The notes under the pieces were generated by a model. The model saw only the letters and a list, made by a program, of their open reading frames with translations. It made no database searches and had not been told where the DNA came from. A program made the translations under genes and the position numbers. DNA of 64,000 bases. Origin: Shimia thalassica (GTDB lineage Bacteria > Pseudomonadota > Alphaproteobacteria > Rhodobacterales > Rhodobacteraceae). Each line of letters starts with the position of its first letter. The stretch's first letter is position 1. Positions 38,899 to 46,729 of the stretch are shown one piece after another. Location of the stretch: assembly GCF_001458215.1 (NCBI RefSeq), contig NZ_CYTW01000003.1, positions 124,001 to 188,000 on the forward strand, in the 5' to 3' direction.

Positions 38899-39743
38899 GC
38901 TTTGCCAGCATACCGGACCTGATCCTCGAACCGATGATCCGTGCCGCCCTGATGGAAGATTTGGGCAGCTATGGCGACGTCACAACCCGCGCCGTGATTG
39001 GTGATGATGTGACTTATGTTGCCAAGATCAATGCGCGTGCGGATGCCGTGGTTTCAGGAATGCAGGTGGCAAGGATTGCCTTTCACCTCGTTGACCCAAG
39101 TCTGGAAGTCGAAACCCATGTCGCCGACGGGCAGCACTGCACGGCGGAACAGTCATTGATGACAATCAAAGGGCGCGCGGCGTCGATCCTTTCAGGGGAG
39201 CGTGTCGCCCTGAATTTCGCAGGGCGTTTGACGGGTATTGCAACAATGACGGCGTCTTTTGTCGCCGAAACCAAGGGCACCAACACCCGTGTGACCTGCA
39301 CACGCAAGACGACACCCGGTTTGAGGCTGGTTGAAAAACTGGCGGTGCTGCACGGTGGTGGTTTTAATCATCGTTATTCGTTGTCGGATGCGATCTTGAT
39401 CAAGGACAATCATATCGCCGCAGCGGGCGGTGTTCGCGCGGTGCTTGAGGCGACGAAAGCGCACGCAAGCCACATGATGGCTGTCGAGATCGAAGTTGAC
39501 CGGCTGGATCAGCTGGCCGAGGTTCTCGAGGTTGGTGGCGCATCCGTGGTGTTGCTGGACAATATGGACAATGACACCCTGCGCGAAGCGGTTTCACTTG
39601 TGGACGGGCGTATGATCACCGAAGCCAGCGGGAATGTCCGACGCGACCGGATCGCGTCAATTGCCGCAACCGGAGTTGACTATATCTCATCCGGGGCACT
39701 CACGCATTCGGCCCCGACGATCGATCTGGGACTCGATTTCTAA
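38895..39743 (+). CDS. nadC: Nicotinate-nucleotide pyrophosphorylase (carboxylating)
   Basis: This 282-residue enzyme turns quinolinate and PRPP into nicotinate mononucleotide. Conserved motifs are TRKTTPGLRLVEKLAV, GGGFNHRYSLSDAILIKDNH, the acidic EIEVDRLDQ and SSGALTHSAPTIDLGLDF at the C-terminus. The start overlaps nadB, so the three proteins are made together. No clear terminator was seen, only a short GGGG/CCCC pairing after the stop. Confidence 0.97.
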   Translation: MSFASIPDLILEPMIRAALMEDLGSYGDVTTRAVIGDDVTYVAKINARADAVVSGMQVARIAFHLVDPSLEVETHVADGQHCTAEQSLMTIKGRAASILSGERVALNFAGRLTGIATMTASFVAETKGTNTRVTCTRKTTPGLRLVEKLAVLHGGGFNHRYSLSDAILIKDNHIAAAGGVRAVLEATKAHASHMMAVEIEVDRLDQLAEVLEVGGASVVLLDNMDNDTLREAVSLVDGRMITEASGNVRRDRIASIAATGVDYISSGALTHSAPTIDLGLDF

Positions 39744-40109
39744 AAAGGGGTATCTGGCCCCCGTATTTGCCCGAAATGGGTTGGTAGCGCGATGAAGGTC
39801 GAGCTGGTCTTTTGCCGCTGATCATCAATCAGGCGCAAGGCACGCGGCACTCCAAATGTCTGGCACCTTCAAGAAAGACCAATGTGCCCGCACAGAATCA
39901 ATGGCTTCTCTGACAAAGCCTCCAGACCGTCAAAATAGCGGGAGGGGTGAAGGTATGGACAACTGTCCGGGGCGGGTTGTTGCGGTGGTGGAAACAACTT
40001 CCTCGGCACCTATGAACTGTTCTGTTTCTTCTGACAGAAATTCCAAATTACTTGGATCGTGGGCCGAAGTTGTTAAGATGTTGCAAAAGCTTTTTTCAGG
40101 GGACTTGGT
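39744..40109. other. Gap between nadC and the small lipoprotein gene
   Basis: This 366-base stretch has no gene I can support. An open frame from 39856 to 40113 (85 codons) has no family resemblance or convincing ribosome site and ends inside the next gene. GGGGTATCTGGCCCC just after nadC may form a weak stem. The promoter of the lipoprotein gene should lie toward the right end, which is relatively AT-rich. Confidence 0.4.
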
Positions 40110-40268
40110 ATGAAATCTTTCGTTTTGTTTGCGGCTGTTGCCGCGGCTTTGACTGCGTGCAGCACACCTAAATTCAGCTCACCCGAACTCAACGGTTTGC
40201 AAACCAGCTGTAGTGCCGGCGATATGACGGCCTGTTCAGAGCTGGCCCATCGCGTAAAGAGCCAGTGA
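40110..40268 (+). CDS. Tiny lipoprotein (52 residues)
   Basis: Hand translation gives a lipoprotein signal MKSFVLFAAVAAALTAC with a good lipobox (LTAC, Cys17). The mature part is 36 residues and has two further cysteines spaced by seven residues (SCSAGDMTACSEL). The C..GD..AC pattern looks like one half of a Sel1/TPR-like repeat. A CAGGGGA site (40098-40104) supports the start. Function is unknown. It was below the usual size cut for gene finding. No neighbour overlaps it. Confidence 0.75.
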   Translation: MKSFVLFAAVAAALTACSTPKFSSPELNGLQTSCSAGDMTACSELAHRVKSQ

Positions 40269-40372
40269 TTTAACGCCAATTAAATGTGACCACACGTTTT
40301 CAACGAGTGTTTGTGATTAACTTTGCGTTGTGAGCCAGTTTTCTGCTTACTTTTCAGTAGGGAGGAGAAACC

Positions 40373-41233
40373 ATGTCTCACGTTACTTACGAAAAAGACG
40401 GGCGTATCGGGCGGATCATTCTGAACCGCCCTGACGTCATGAATGCCATTTCTATGGAAATGCCGGGGCAGATTGCCGCCGCGGTCGCCGAGGCGGATTC
40501 AGATCCTGATATTCACGTGATGGTTCTTTCCGGCGCAGGCGATGCCTTTTGCGCGGGTTATGATCTTATGGCGTTTGCCCAAACGGACGGCCCGAATCCC
40601 GGTGTGCAGGACATGCCATGGGATCCGATGAAAGACTTTCAGATGATGTGGGCGAACACGCAGGACTTTATGTCGTTGTTTCGCGCGATGAAGCCTGTGA
40701 TCTGCAAGGTCCACGGGTTTGCCGTTGCGGGCGGGTCAGACATCGCTCTTTGTGCTGACCTCACGATTATGGCCGAAGATGCGCAGATTGGTTATATGCC
40801 TGCGCGGGTTTGGGGATCTCCTACAACGCAGATGTGGGTGTACCGGCTGGGCATGGAAAAGGCCAAACGGATGTTGCTGACAGGTGACAAGATTTCGGGC
40901 CGCGAAGCCGCCGACATGGGCCTCGTTCTCAAGGCTGTTCCCGCCGAAACTCTGGAAGATGAGGTCGAAGCGTTGGCCGCTCGGATGGCATCGGTTCCTG
41001 TGAATCAGCTTGCGATGCAAAAGATGGTCGTCAATCAGGCCATCGAGGCGATGGGCCTCAATGAAACCCAGCGGTTGGCAACGGTATTCGACGGAATCAC
41101 CCGCCATTCCCCAGAGGGCATGAACTTCAAAGCGCGCTCTGAAGCCGTCGGATGGAAACAGGCCGTGCGTGAACGCGATGAAGGGACATTTGATTGGACA
41201 AGAAACATAGAAATTCCCAAGCCCAACCGCTAG
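40373..41233 (+). CDS. Enoyl-CoA hydratase/isomerase family protein
   Basis: This 286-residue crotonase-family enzyme has the oxyanion-hole motifs SGAGDAFCAGYDLMAF and KVHGFAVAGGSDIALCADLTIM. The residue pattern RVWGSPTTQMW appears where many hydratases have the second catalytic Glu, so hydratase activity cannot be taken as certain. A very good ribosome site, GGGAGGAG, precedes the ATG. It is followed by a CoxG-family gene 31 bases downstream. Confidence 0.87.
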   Translation: MSHVTYEKDGRIGRIILNRPDVMNAISMEMPGQIAAAVAEADSDPDIHVMVLSGAGDAFCAGYDLMAFAQTDGPNPGVQDMPWDPMKDFQMMWANTQDFMSLFRAMKPVICKVHGFAVAGGSDIALCADLTIMAEDAQIGYMPARVWGSPTTQMWVYRLGMEKAKRMLLTGDKISGREAADMGLVLKAVPAETLEDEVEALAARMASVPVNQLAMQKMVVNQAIEAMGLNETQRLATVFDGITRHSPEGMNFKARSEAVGWKQAVRERDEGTFDWTRNIEIPKPNR

Positions 41234-41264
41234 GGTTGTCTGAACATGAAGGAGGACGCCCGAA

Positions 41265-41789
41265 ATGCATATGAGTGACCAGCGCGAGATCGCCGCAACA
41301 GTAACCGAAGTTTGGGATGCTCTTTTGAGCGCCGAAACGCTGATTCAATGTGTGCCCGGCGCCAAAGAGCTTACCGGTAATGCCGATGATGGATTCGATG
41401 CAACGGTTGTTCAAAAGGTTGGCCCCGTTAAAGCGACCTTCAAGGGACATGTGACCCTGTCCGATCTGGTGGAACATAAGAGCCTGACCTTGACCGGAGA
41501 AGGCAAGGGAGGCGCTGCCGGTTTTGCCAAAGGCGGCGCAGACGTCAAATTGACGGAAACCGAAAACGGCACTTTGCTCGAATATGAAGTCGACGCCAAG
41601 GTTGGTGGCAAACTCGCACAGCTTGGCAGCCGGTTGATTGACGGCTTTGCCAAAAAGATGGCCGACCAGTTCTTTCAGAATTTGCAAAATGCGCTGGAAG
41701 GTCCGGGAGAAGGCGACGCCGATGCGTCCGCAGAAGACGGTGACGAACCCAAGAAAAAAGGCTGGGTCAAACGCTTGACGGGCGGGTAA
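41265..41789 (+). CDS. CoxG/SRPBCC-family protein
   Basis: This 174-residue START-like protein has the CoxG pattern: a [25 protein letters not shown] start, followed by [13 protein letters not shown] and [19 protein letters not shown]. The C-terminus adds an acidic stretch ([12 protein letters not shown]) and a basic end. CoxG anchors carbon-monoxide dehydrogenase to the membrane in CO oxidisers, but no coxSML genes are here, so the role is unknown. Possible starts are ATG 41265 or ATG 41271. Confidence 0.85.
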   Translation: MHMSDQREIAATVTEVWDALLSAETLIQCVPGAKELTGNADDGFDATVVQKVGPVKATFKGHVTLSDLVEHKSLTLTGEGKGGAAGFAKGGADVKLTETENGTLLEYEVDAKVGGKLAQLGSRLIDGFAKKMADQFFQNLQNALEGPGEGDADASAEDGDEPKKKGWVKRLTGG

Positions 41790-41826
41790 TTCAGGCGCGA
41801 AATACGCCAGAACGCGATCGGGTTTG

Positions 41827-41852
41827 GCGCGCGCAACGATCATTGCGCGCGC
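41827..41852. terminator. Long GC-rich hairpin after the CoxG-family gene
   Basis: Arms 41827-41836 and 41843-41852 form a 10-bp GC-rich stem (inner 8 bp are GCGCGCAA/TTGCGCGC) with a 6-base loop. There is no T-tract, so it may be a weak terminator or a protein site. Confidence 0.5.
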
Positions 41853-41953
41853 AATCGGGCGAGCCCTGCAGAACTGCACACCAAGACCTATTGAAATCGC
41901 GGTTTGAACTTTTGGCGGCAATGGTATGTTGTCCATCGAACAGGAGGGGCAGC

Positions 41954-42883
41954 ATGGCAGCCATCGTAGAAATCGAAAACCTGCGCAAAGTTTATGACGG
42001 CGGGTTCGAAGCGCTGAAAGGCGTGACACTTTCGATAGAAGAAGGTGAGATTTTGGCGCTGCTTGGCCCCAACGGCGCAGGCAAGACGACGCTCATTTCT
42101 ACGATTTGTGGCATTACCAACCCCGGATCAGGCGCGGTGCGCGTGGCCGGCCATGATGTTGTGGCTGATTATCGCCAAGCCCGCCGTATGATCGGATTGG
42201 TCCCGCAGGAAATCAATCTGGAGCCCTTTACCAAGGTGATCGATACGGTTCGGTTTTCGCGCGGGCTGTTTGGCAAACCGCGCAATGACGCCTTTCTAAA
42301 AGATCTTTTAACCCGCTTGTCACTTTGGGACAAAAAGGACAGCCGCACGCGAGAGCTCTCTGGTGGGATGAAGCGCCGCGTTCTGATCGCAAAAGCACTG
42401 GCACATGAACCACGGGTTCTGTTTCTCGACGAACCCACGGCTGGCGTTGATGTCGAGTTGCGCAAAGACATGTGGGATATCGTGGCAGACCTCAAGGCGC
42501 AGGGCGTGACCATCATTCTAACCACACACTATATCGAAGAAGCCGAGGCCATCGCCGACCGCGTTGGGGTGATCAGCAAGGGAGAGCTGTTGTTGATCGA
42601 GGAAAAAGCCTCGTTGATGCAGCGGTTTGGGCAAAAGCACCTGCAGATCGATTTGCAAGAACCGGTTTCGGACATTCCCGAAACACTCGCGAGTTATGGG
42701 CTCATCCTTCAAGAAGGAGGGGCGTCTGTTCAGTACAGTTATGACACACGTGGCGAACGCACCGGTATCACGGCCTTGCTAAACGACATCGCCGCTGCAG
42801 GTCTGGTTCTGAAGGACATAAAAACCGAAGAAAGCAGCCTTGAAGAAATCTTTGTATCACTGGTCAGCGAGGGCGCAGCATGA
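41954..42883 (+). CDS. ABC transporter ATP-binding protein (ABC-2 exporter type)
   Basis: This 309-residue ATPase has Walker [13 protein letters not shown], signature [16 protein letters not shown], Walker [15 protein letters not shown] and an H-loop [10 protein letters not shown]. The C-terminal 80 residues form the extra domain of the DrrA/YadG type. ATG 41954 follows AGGAGGGG. Upstream codons back to 41843 are open but lie in non-coding sequence. It is coupled to the permease gene by ATGA. The exported substrate is unknown. Confidence 0.92.
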   Translation: MAAIVEIENLRKVYDGGFEALKGVTLSIEEGEILALLGPNGAGKTTLISTICGITNPGSGAVRVAGHDVVADYRQARRMIGLVPQEINLEPFTKVIDTVRFSRGLFGKPRNDAFLKDLLTRLSLWDKKDSRTRELSGGMKRRVLIAKALAHEPRVLFLDEPTAGVDVELRKDMWDIVADLKAQGVTIILTTHYIEEAEAIADRVGVISKGELLLIEEKASLMQRFGQKHLQIDLQEPVSDIPETLASYGLILQEGGASVQYSYDTRGERTGITALLNDIAAAGLVLKDIKTEESSLEEIFVSLVSEGAA

Positions 42884-43641
42884 ACTGGGCAGCAATTTGG
42901 GCCATCTACAAGGTTGAAATGATGCGGTTTTTCCGCACATTGGCGCAAAGCTTTATCTCACCTGTGTTGTCGACCTCGCTTTACTTTGTGGTCTTTGGTG
43001 CCGCCATCGGAAGCCGTATCGATCAGGTGGACGGGGTAAGTTACGGCGCCTTTATCGTGCCCGGTTTGGTGATGCTTTCTGTTATCACACAGTCAATCTC
43101 GAACGCGTCATTCGGGATCTACTTCCCGAAATTCATTGGCACGATCTATGAGCTGTTATCTGCACCAATCAATTTCCTCGAGGTTGTTCTGGGGTTTGTG
43201 GGGGCCGCTGCAACCAAGGCGCTTTTCATCGGATTGGTGATCCTTGGAACGTCATCGTTCTTTGTCGATCTCGAAATTCAACACCCCGTTGCGATGATAA
43301 GCTTTCTTGTGCTGACATGTTTAAGCTTTGCCCTGTTTGGATTTATCATCGGGATTTGGGCGCAGAACTTTGAACAGTTGCAATTGGTGCCTTTGCTGGT
43401 TGTGACCCCGTTGGTGTTTTTGGGCGGATCGTTCTATTCGATTTCAATGTTGCCTGCCGTCTGGCAAAAGATCACCCTTTTCAATCCGGTGGTGTATCTT
43501 ATTTCCGGATTTCGGTGGTCGTTCTTTGGAACGGCGGACGTGCCTATCGGCCTGAGCCTGTTGGCGATTGCCACGTTTACCTGCCTTTGTCTGGCGGCGA
43601 TTTGGTGGATTTTCCGGACCGGTTGGCGCATTCGAAACTGA
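42880..43641 (+). CDS. ABC-2 type exporter permease
   Basis: This 253-residue membrane protein has six helices and the family motif GPLFLGGSFY-like segment ([16 protein letters not shown]), preceded by [16 protein letters not shown]. It resembles YadH and NodJ. The start overlaps the ATPase gene, so the two are made as a pair. It probably exports a lipid, polysaccharide or drug, but the sequence does not tell which. Confidence 0.9.
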   Translation: MNWAAIWAIYKVEMMRFFRTLAQSFISPVLSTSLYFVVFGAAIGSRIDQVDGVSYGAFIVPGLVMLSVITQSISNASFGIYFPKFIGTIYELLSAPINFLEVVLGFVGAAATKALFIGLVILGTSSFFVDLEIQHPVAMISFLVLTCLSFALFGFIIGIWAQNFEQLQLVPLLVVTPLVFLGGSFYSISMLPAVWQKITLFNPVVYLISGFRWSFFGTADVPIGLSLLAIATFTCLCLAAIWWIFRTGWRIRN

Positions 43642-43731
43642 CGCGAAAAAAGTCGGGCATTTCTGCCACGCCTACGTGCTTAAATATCGCAAACCTTGTT
43701 TGTCCGGCGGCGCGGTTCTAAATCCAAATTC

Positions 43732-44529
43732 ATGAAACGCTGGATACCTTTTACCAAGACCCCGCCAATGGTTGCTGTTGTCCGTCTTTCGGGCATGATC
43801 GGTGCAGGCAATCGCGGGGCATTGAATGACCGCGCGCTCGCGCCTCTTTTGGAAAAAGCTTTCAAAAAGGGCAAACCTGCCGCGATCGCTTTGGAAATCA
43901 GTTCACCAGGCGGAAGCCCGGTACAATCTTCGTTGATCGGTGCACGTATTCGACGGCTGGCCGAAGAAAAAGAAGTACCGGTTTTCGCCTTTGTCGAAGA
44001 TGTTGCGGCGTCTGGTGGGTATTGGCTCGCGGCAGCAGCTGACGAGATTTATGCCGATGAAAGTTCGGTTGTCGGATCAATCGGCGTCATTTCGGCCGGT
44101 TTCGGGGCGCATGTTTTCCTGTCGAGGCAGGGGCTGGAGCGCCGTGTTCATACCGCCGGAAAATCAAAATCCATGCTGGACCCGTTTCAGCCGGAAAATC
44201 CTGCTGACGTAAAACGTCTGAAAGGGATGCTGGAACAAATCCATGCCAACTTTATCAACCACGTCAAAACACGCCGTGGTGACAAGCTGGAGAACCTACC
44301 GGATTTGTTCACCGGCGAGGTTTGGGTCGGCAAAGGCGCACAAGAGATGGGACTGATCGACGGGATCGCGCATCTTGTTCCGTTCATGAAAGAAAAGTTC
44401 GGCAAGGAAGTGACCTTCCGACGATACGGGATGCGTCGTCCGATGTGGCAACGATTTGGCGCAACTTTTGCGCAAGATGCCGTTGCGGGTATAGAGGAAC
44501 GCGCCGAATACGCGCGGTTTGGCCTCTAG
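43732..44529 (+). CDS. S49-family peptidase (SppA/SohB-like)
   Basis: This 265-residue protease has the Ser nucleophile in EDVAASGGYWLAAAADEIYAD and the general-base region SSPGGSPVQSSLIGARIRRL, with SVVGSIGVIS after it. SppA-type enzymes cut leftover signal peptides in the membrane; this form lacks a long N-terminal helix and is probably cytoplasmic-facing or peripheral. The start ATG 43732 is assumed because no clear ribosome site is visible. Its stop touches the start of the 54-residue protein. Confidence 0.87.
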   Translation: MKRWIPFTKTPPMVAVVRLSGMIGAGNRGALNDRALAPLLEKAFKKGKPAAIALEISSPGGSPVQSSLIGARIRRLAEEKEVPVFAFVEDVAASGGYWLAAAADEIYADESSVVGSIGVISAGFGAHVFLSRQGLERRVHTAGKSKSMLDPFQPENPADVKRLKGMLEQIHANFINHVKTRRGDKLENLPDLFTGEVWVGKGAQEMGLIDGIAHLVPFMKEKFGKEVTFRRYGMRRPMWQRFGATFAQDAVAGIEERAEYARFGL

Positions 44530-44694
44530 GTGATATTCAAGATCGTCACACTGTTTTTGGTCGCGATGGGTGTCTTGGCCATGTTTGGCAAGTTGACCTA
44601 TCCGGGGAAAAAGCGTTTGGACGCGGCCAAGTGTTCCAAGTGTGGCCGTTACAGGATCGGCAAGGGGCCTTGTCCCTGCCAAAAGAAGGGATAA
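44530..44694 (+). CDS. Small zinc-ribbon membrane protein (54 residues)
   Basis: Translation begins GTG and gives a hydrophobic N-terminus (IFKIVTLFLVAMGVLAMFGK), then Cys35-x2-Cys38 and Cys48-x-Cys50 in KCSKCGRYRIGKGPCPCQ. This is a likely single helix with a zinc knuckle in the cytoplasm. The GTG comes directly after the TAG of the S49 protease, so it is made by termination-reinitiation. The 3-base gap to the next gene supports an operon. I recall similar short proteins in Rhodobacterales but know no function. Confidence 0.82.
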   Translation: MIFKIVTLFLVAMGVLAMFGKLTYPGKKRLDAAKCSKCGRYRIGKGPCPCQKKG

Positions 44695-44697
44695 GCG

Positions 44698-45645
44698 ATG
44701 GAATGGGCCTTTGCCTGTTTGGGGTTAGGCATTCTGCTTCTGGCAGGTGACTCGCTTGTGCGTGGTGCTGTGAACCTGGCCCTGCGTCTGGGAATTCCCG
44801 CCTTGATCGTCAGCTTGACGATTGTGGCATTTGGAACCTCTGCGCCTGAACTGCTGATTTCGATCCAGGCGGTTTTCAAGGGTGTCCCCGGGATCGCCAT
44901 GGGGAACGTGATTGGCTCGAATACGGCCAATATCCTCCTGGTACTGGGCTTCCCGGCCATTCTGGCGGTCTTGCACACCAGCGGGTGCGAAACCCGAAAA
45001 TCCTACGTTCAGATGATTGTGGCCACGCTCGCCTTTATTGCGCTGGCCTTCCGTGGGACGTTTGATCTGATCAGCGGCGTCATTTTACTGTCCATGCTTG
45101 TCTATATGCTGGTCGATGCGGTCAGAGATGCGCGCGCCCACCGCAAGGAAGGTCGCGATTCCGAGTTGGAAGAACCGGAAGGTGCCGACCCCGACATGCC
45201 GTGGTGGAAGATTTGTGTTTTTCTTGTGCTGGGTCTGATTGGTTTGCCACTTGGTGCCGATCTTCTGATCGACGCGGCAGAAGTGATCGCGCGTGATTTC
45301 GGGGTCAGTGAAACCGCGATTGGTTTGACACTTGTGGCTTTGGGTACGTCTTTGCCGGAACTTGCGACAACCACAATGGCGGCCCTGCGCCGTCAGGCTG
45401 ATGTGGCACTTGGCAACGTTATCGGGTCGAACATGTTCAACTTGTTGGCCATCATTGGTGTGACGTCGATTTTGCACCCGATCCCCGTCGCGACCGAGTT
45501 CCTTACAATGGACCTCTGGGTCATGTTGGGGGCGTCTTTGCTTCTGGTTCCGTTTGTCTTTTTCAAGCAGGATATCAACCGGGTTTGGGGCGCAGCCTTG
45601 ACCTTGCTCTATGTGCTCTATGTAGTTGGTGTATTCATCTTCTAG
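44698..45645 (+). CDS. Calcium/sodium antiporter (YrbG-family)
   Basis: This 315-residue membrane protein is made of two similar halves of five helices. Each half has the alpha-repeat motif: ASxxT-like FGTSAPELLISIQAV with GNVIGSNTANILLVLG, and LGTSLPELATTTMAAL with GNVIGSNMFNLLAI. That arrangement is typical of K+-independent Ca2+/Na+ exchangers. An acidic loop (residues about 140-165) separates the halves. It follows the zinc-ribbon gene by 3 bases. Confidence 0.93.
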   Translation: MEWAFACLGLGILLLAGDSLVRGAVNLALRLGIPALIVSLTIVAFGTSAPELLISIQAVFKGVPGIAMGNVIGSNTANILLVLGFPAILAVLHTSGCETRKSYVQMIVATLAFIALAFRGTFDLISGVILLSMLVYMLVDAVRDARAHRKEGRDSELEEPEGADPDMPWWKICVFLVLGLIGLPLGADLLIDAAEVIARDFGVSETAIGLTLVALGTSLPELATTTMAALRRQADVALGNVIGSNMFNLLAIIGVTSILHPIPVATEFLTMDLWVMLGASLLLVPFVFFKQDINRVWGAALTLLYVLYVVGVFIF

Positions 45646-45657
45646 GGGGCATTGGTA

Positions 45658-46434
45658 ATGCGGGCTTTGGTGACAGGTGCTGGCAAACGACTGGGACGCG
45701 CAATGGCGCTCTATCTTGCGCAGCGCGGCTATGATGTGGCCGTGCACTATGCGAGTTCCGCAGATGCGGCAGACCAAACCGTAAGCGACATTCAGGCCCT
45801 TGGGCGCAACGCCGTCGCGCTTCAGGCGGATTTGCTGGTCGAAGAGGAAACACAGGCATTGTTGCCGGCCGCTGCGCAGGCGCTGGGTGGCCCAATCACC
45901 TGTTTGATCAACAATGCATCGATCTTTGAATATGATCGCGTCGAGACCGCGACGCGAACCAGTTGGGACCGTCACATCGAAAGCAATCTGCGGGCTCCTT
46001 TTGTGCTGATCCAGAATATGGCCGCGCAGGGGCTGACCGCCACACAAGACGAGAACAACGAACCGCGATCAGTTGGGGTGGTGATTAACATGTTGGACCA
46101 GCGTGTTCGCAAACTTACACCCGAGTTCTCAACCTATACCATCGCCAAGATGGGATTGTGGGCGCTGACGCAAACAGCGGCGCAGGGATTGGCACCGCAC
46201 CTTCGGGTCAATGCGATTGGGCCAGGCCCCACATTGATCGGCGAACGTCAAAGCGAAGCGCATTTTACTGCACAGCGGGCCAATACCGTTCTGAACCGCG
46301 GCTCAAATGCTGACGAAATTGTTGCGGCCTTGGGGTACTTTCTGGATGCGCCCGGAGTGACCGGACAACTGCTTTGTGTGGATGGCGGGCAGCACCTTGG
46401 ATGGCAGACTCCGGACGTGCGTGGCGTCGAATAA
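45658..46434 (+). CDS. SDR oxidoreductase, pteridine-reductase/FolM-like
   Basis: This protein of about 258 residues has the SDR motifs VTGAGKRLGRAMAL and LINNASIFE and the active-site Tyr and Lys in FSTYTIAKMGLW. The usual catalytic Ser is replaced by Asp in VVINMLDQRV, as in PTR1/FolM-type pteridine reductases. I suggest reduction of a pterin, probably dihydromonapterin. The ATG at 45658 has AGGGGGCATT upstream; an in-frame TTG at 45652 is less likely. Confidence 0.82.
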   Translation: MRALVTGAGKRLGRAMALYLAQRGYDVAVHYASSADAADQTVSDIQALGRNAVALQADLLVEEETQALLPAAAQALGGPITCLINNASIFEYDRVETATRTSWDRHIESNLRAPFVLIQNMAAQGLTATQDENNEPRSVGVVINMLDQRVRKLTPEFSTYTIAKMGLWALTQTAAQGLAPHLRVNAIGPGPTLIGERQSEAHFTAQRANTVLNRGSNADEIVAALGYFLDAPGVTGQLLCVDGGQHLGWQTPDVRGVE

Positions 46435-46474
46435 TCGACCCTGGTCGCGAAAGTTGTGCACCTTTCATGGTTCG

Positions 46475-46493
46475 GTTACAAAAGCGTTACAAA
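46475..46493 (+). repeat. Tandem GTTACAAA repeats
   Basis: GTTACAAA occurs at 46475-46482 and 46486-46493, offset by 11 bases, about one helical turn. It lies at the left end of the AT-rich spacer before uvrC. The sites could be bound by one protein on one face of the DNA. Confidence 0.5.
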
Positions 46494-46564
46494 TTTCCTA
46501 ATGTTATCAATAATTTGGCGGGCGTAAAAAAATTTTCCATTTAAAATCAATACATTAGATAAGC

Positions 46565-46628
46565 GCCTAAAAATTAGGCAAATTGCCGAAAGGGGCTAGA
46601 AACAAGGGGAATTTCCCGATCTGGGAAA
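46565..46628. repeat. Two inverted repeats in the spacer before uvrC
   Basis: GCCTAA AAA TTAGGC (46565-46579) is a perfect palindrome with a 3-base centre, and TTTCCC/GGGAAA (46612-46617 and 46623-46628) is a second one. They lie between the SDR stop and the uvrC start. Confidence 0.5.
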
Positions 46629-46641
46629 GATATCTCCAGAC

Positions 46642-46650
46642 TTATCCACA
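46642..46650 (+). promoter_or_regulatory. Perfect DnaA box
   Basis: TTATCCACA matches the bacterial DnaA-box consensus exactly. It lies in the AT-rich 295-base spacer upstream of uvrC. One box alone suggests DnaA control of uvrC rather than an origin. Confidence 0.65.
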
Positions 46651-46729
46651 GAAACGGTGGACATGTTTTGTCTTGCACAGAGGGGGGGAAGATTGCAGCG
46701 GCGGCCAAAGAATCATATTCCCTAAAGGG

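Noticed and set aside
39856..40113. An 85-codon + strand frame after nadC
   Set aside because: It has no ribosome site or family features and ends within the lipoprotein start.
46435..46729. The spacer as the chromosome origin
   Set aside because: Only one exact DnaA box is present and gene direction does not diverge from this point, so I list it as a candidate regulatory spacer instead.
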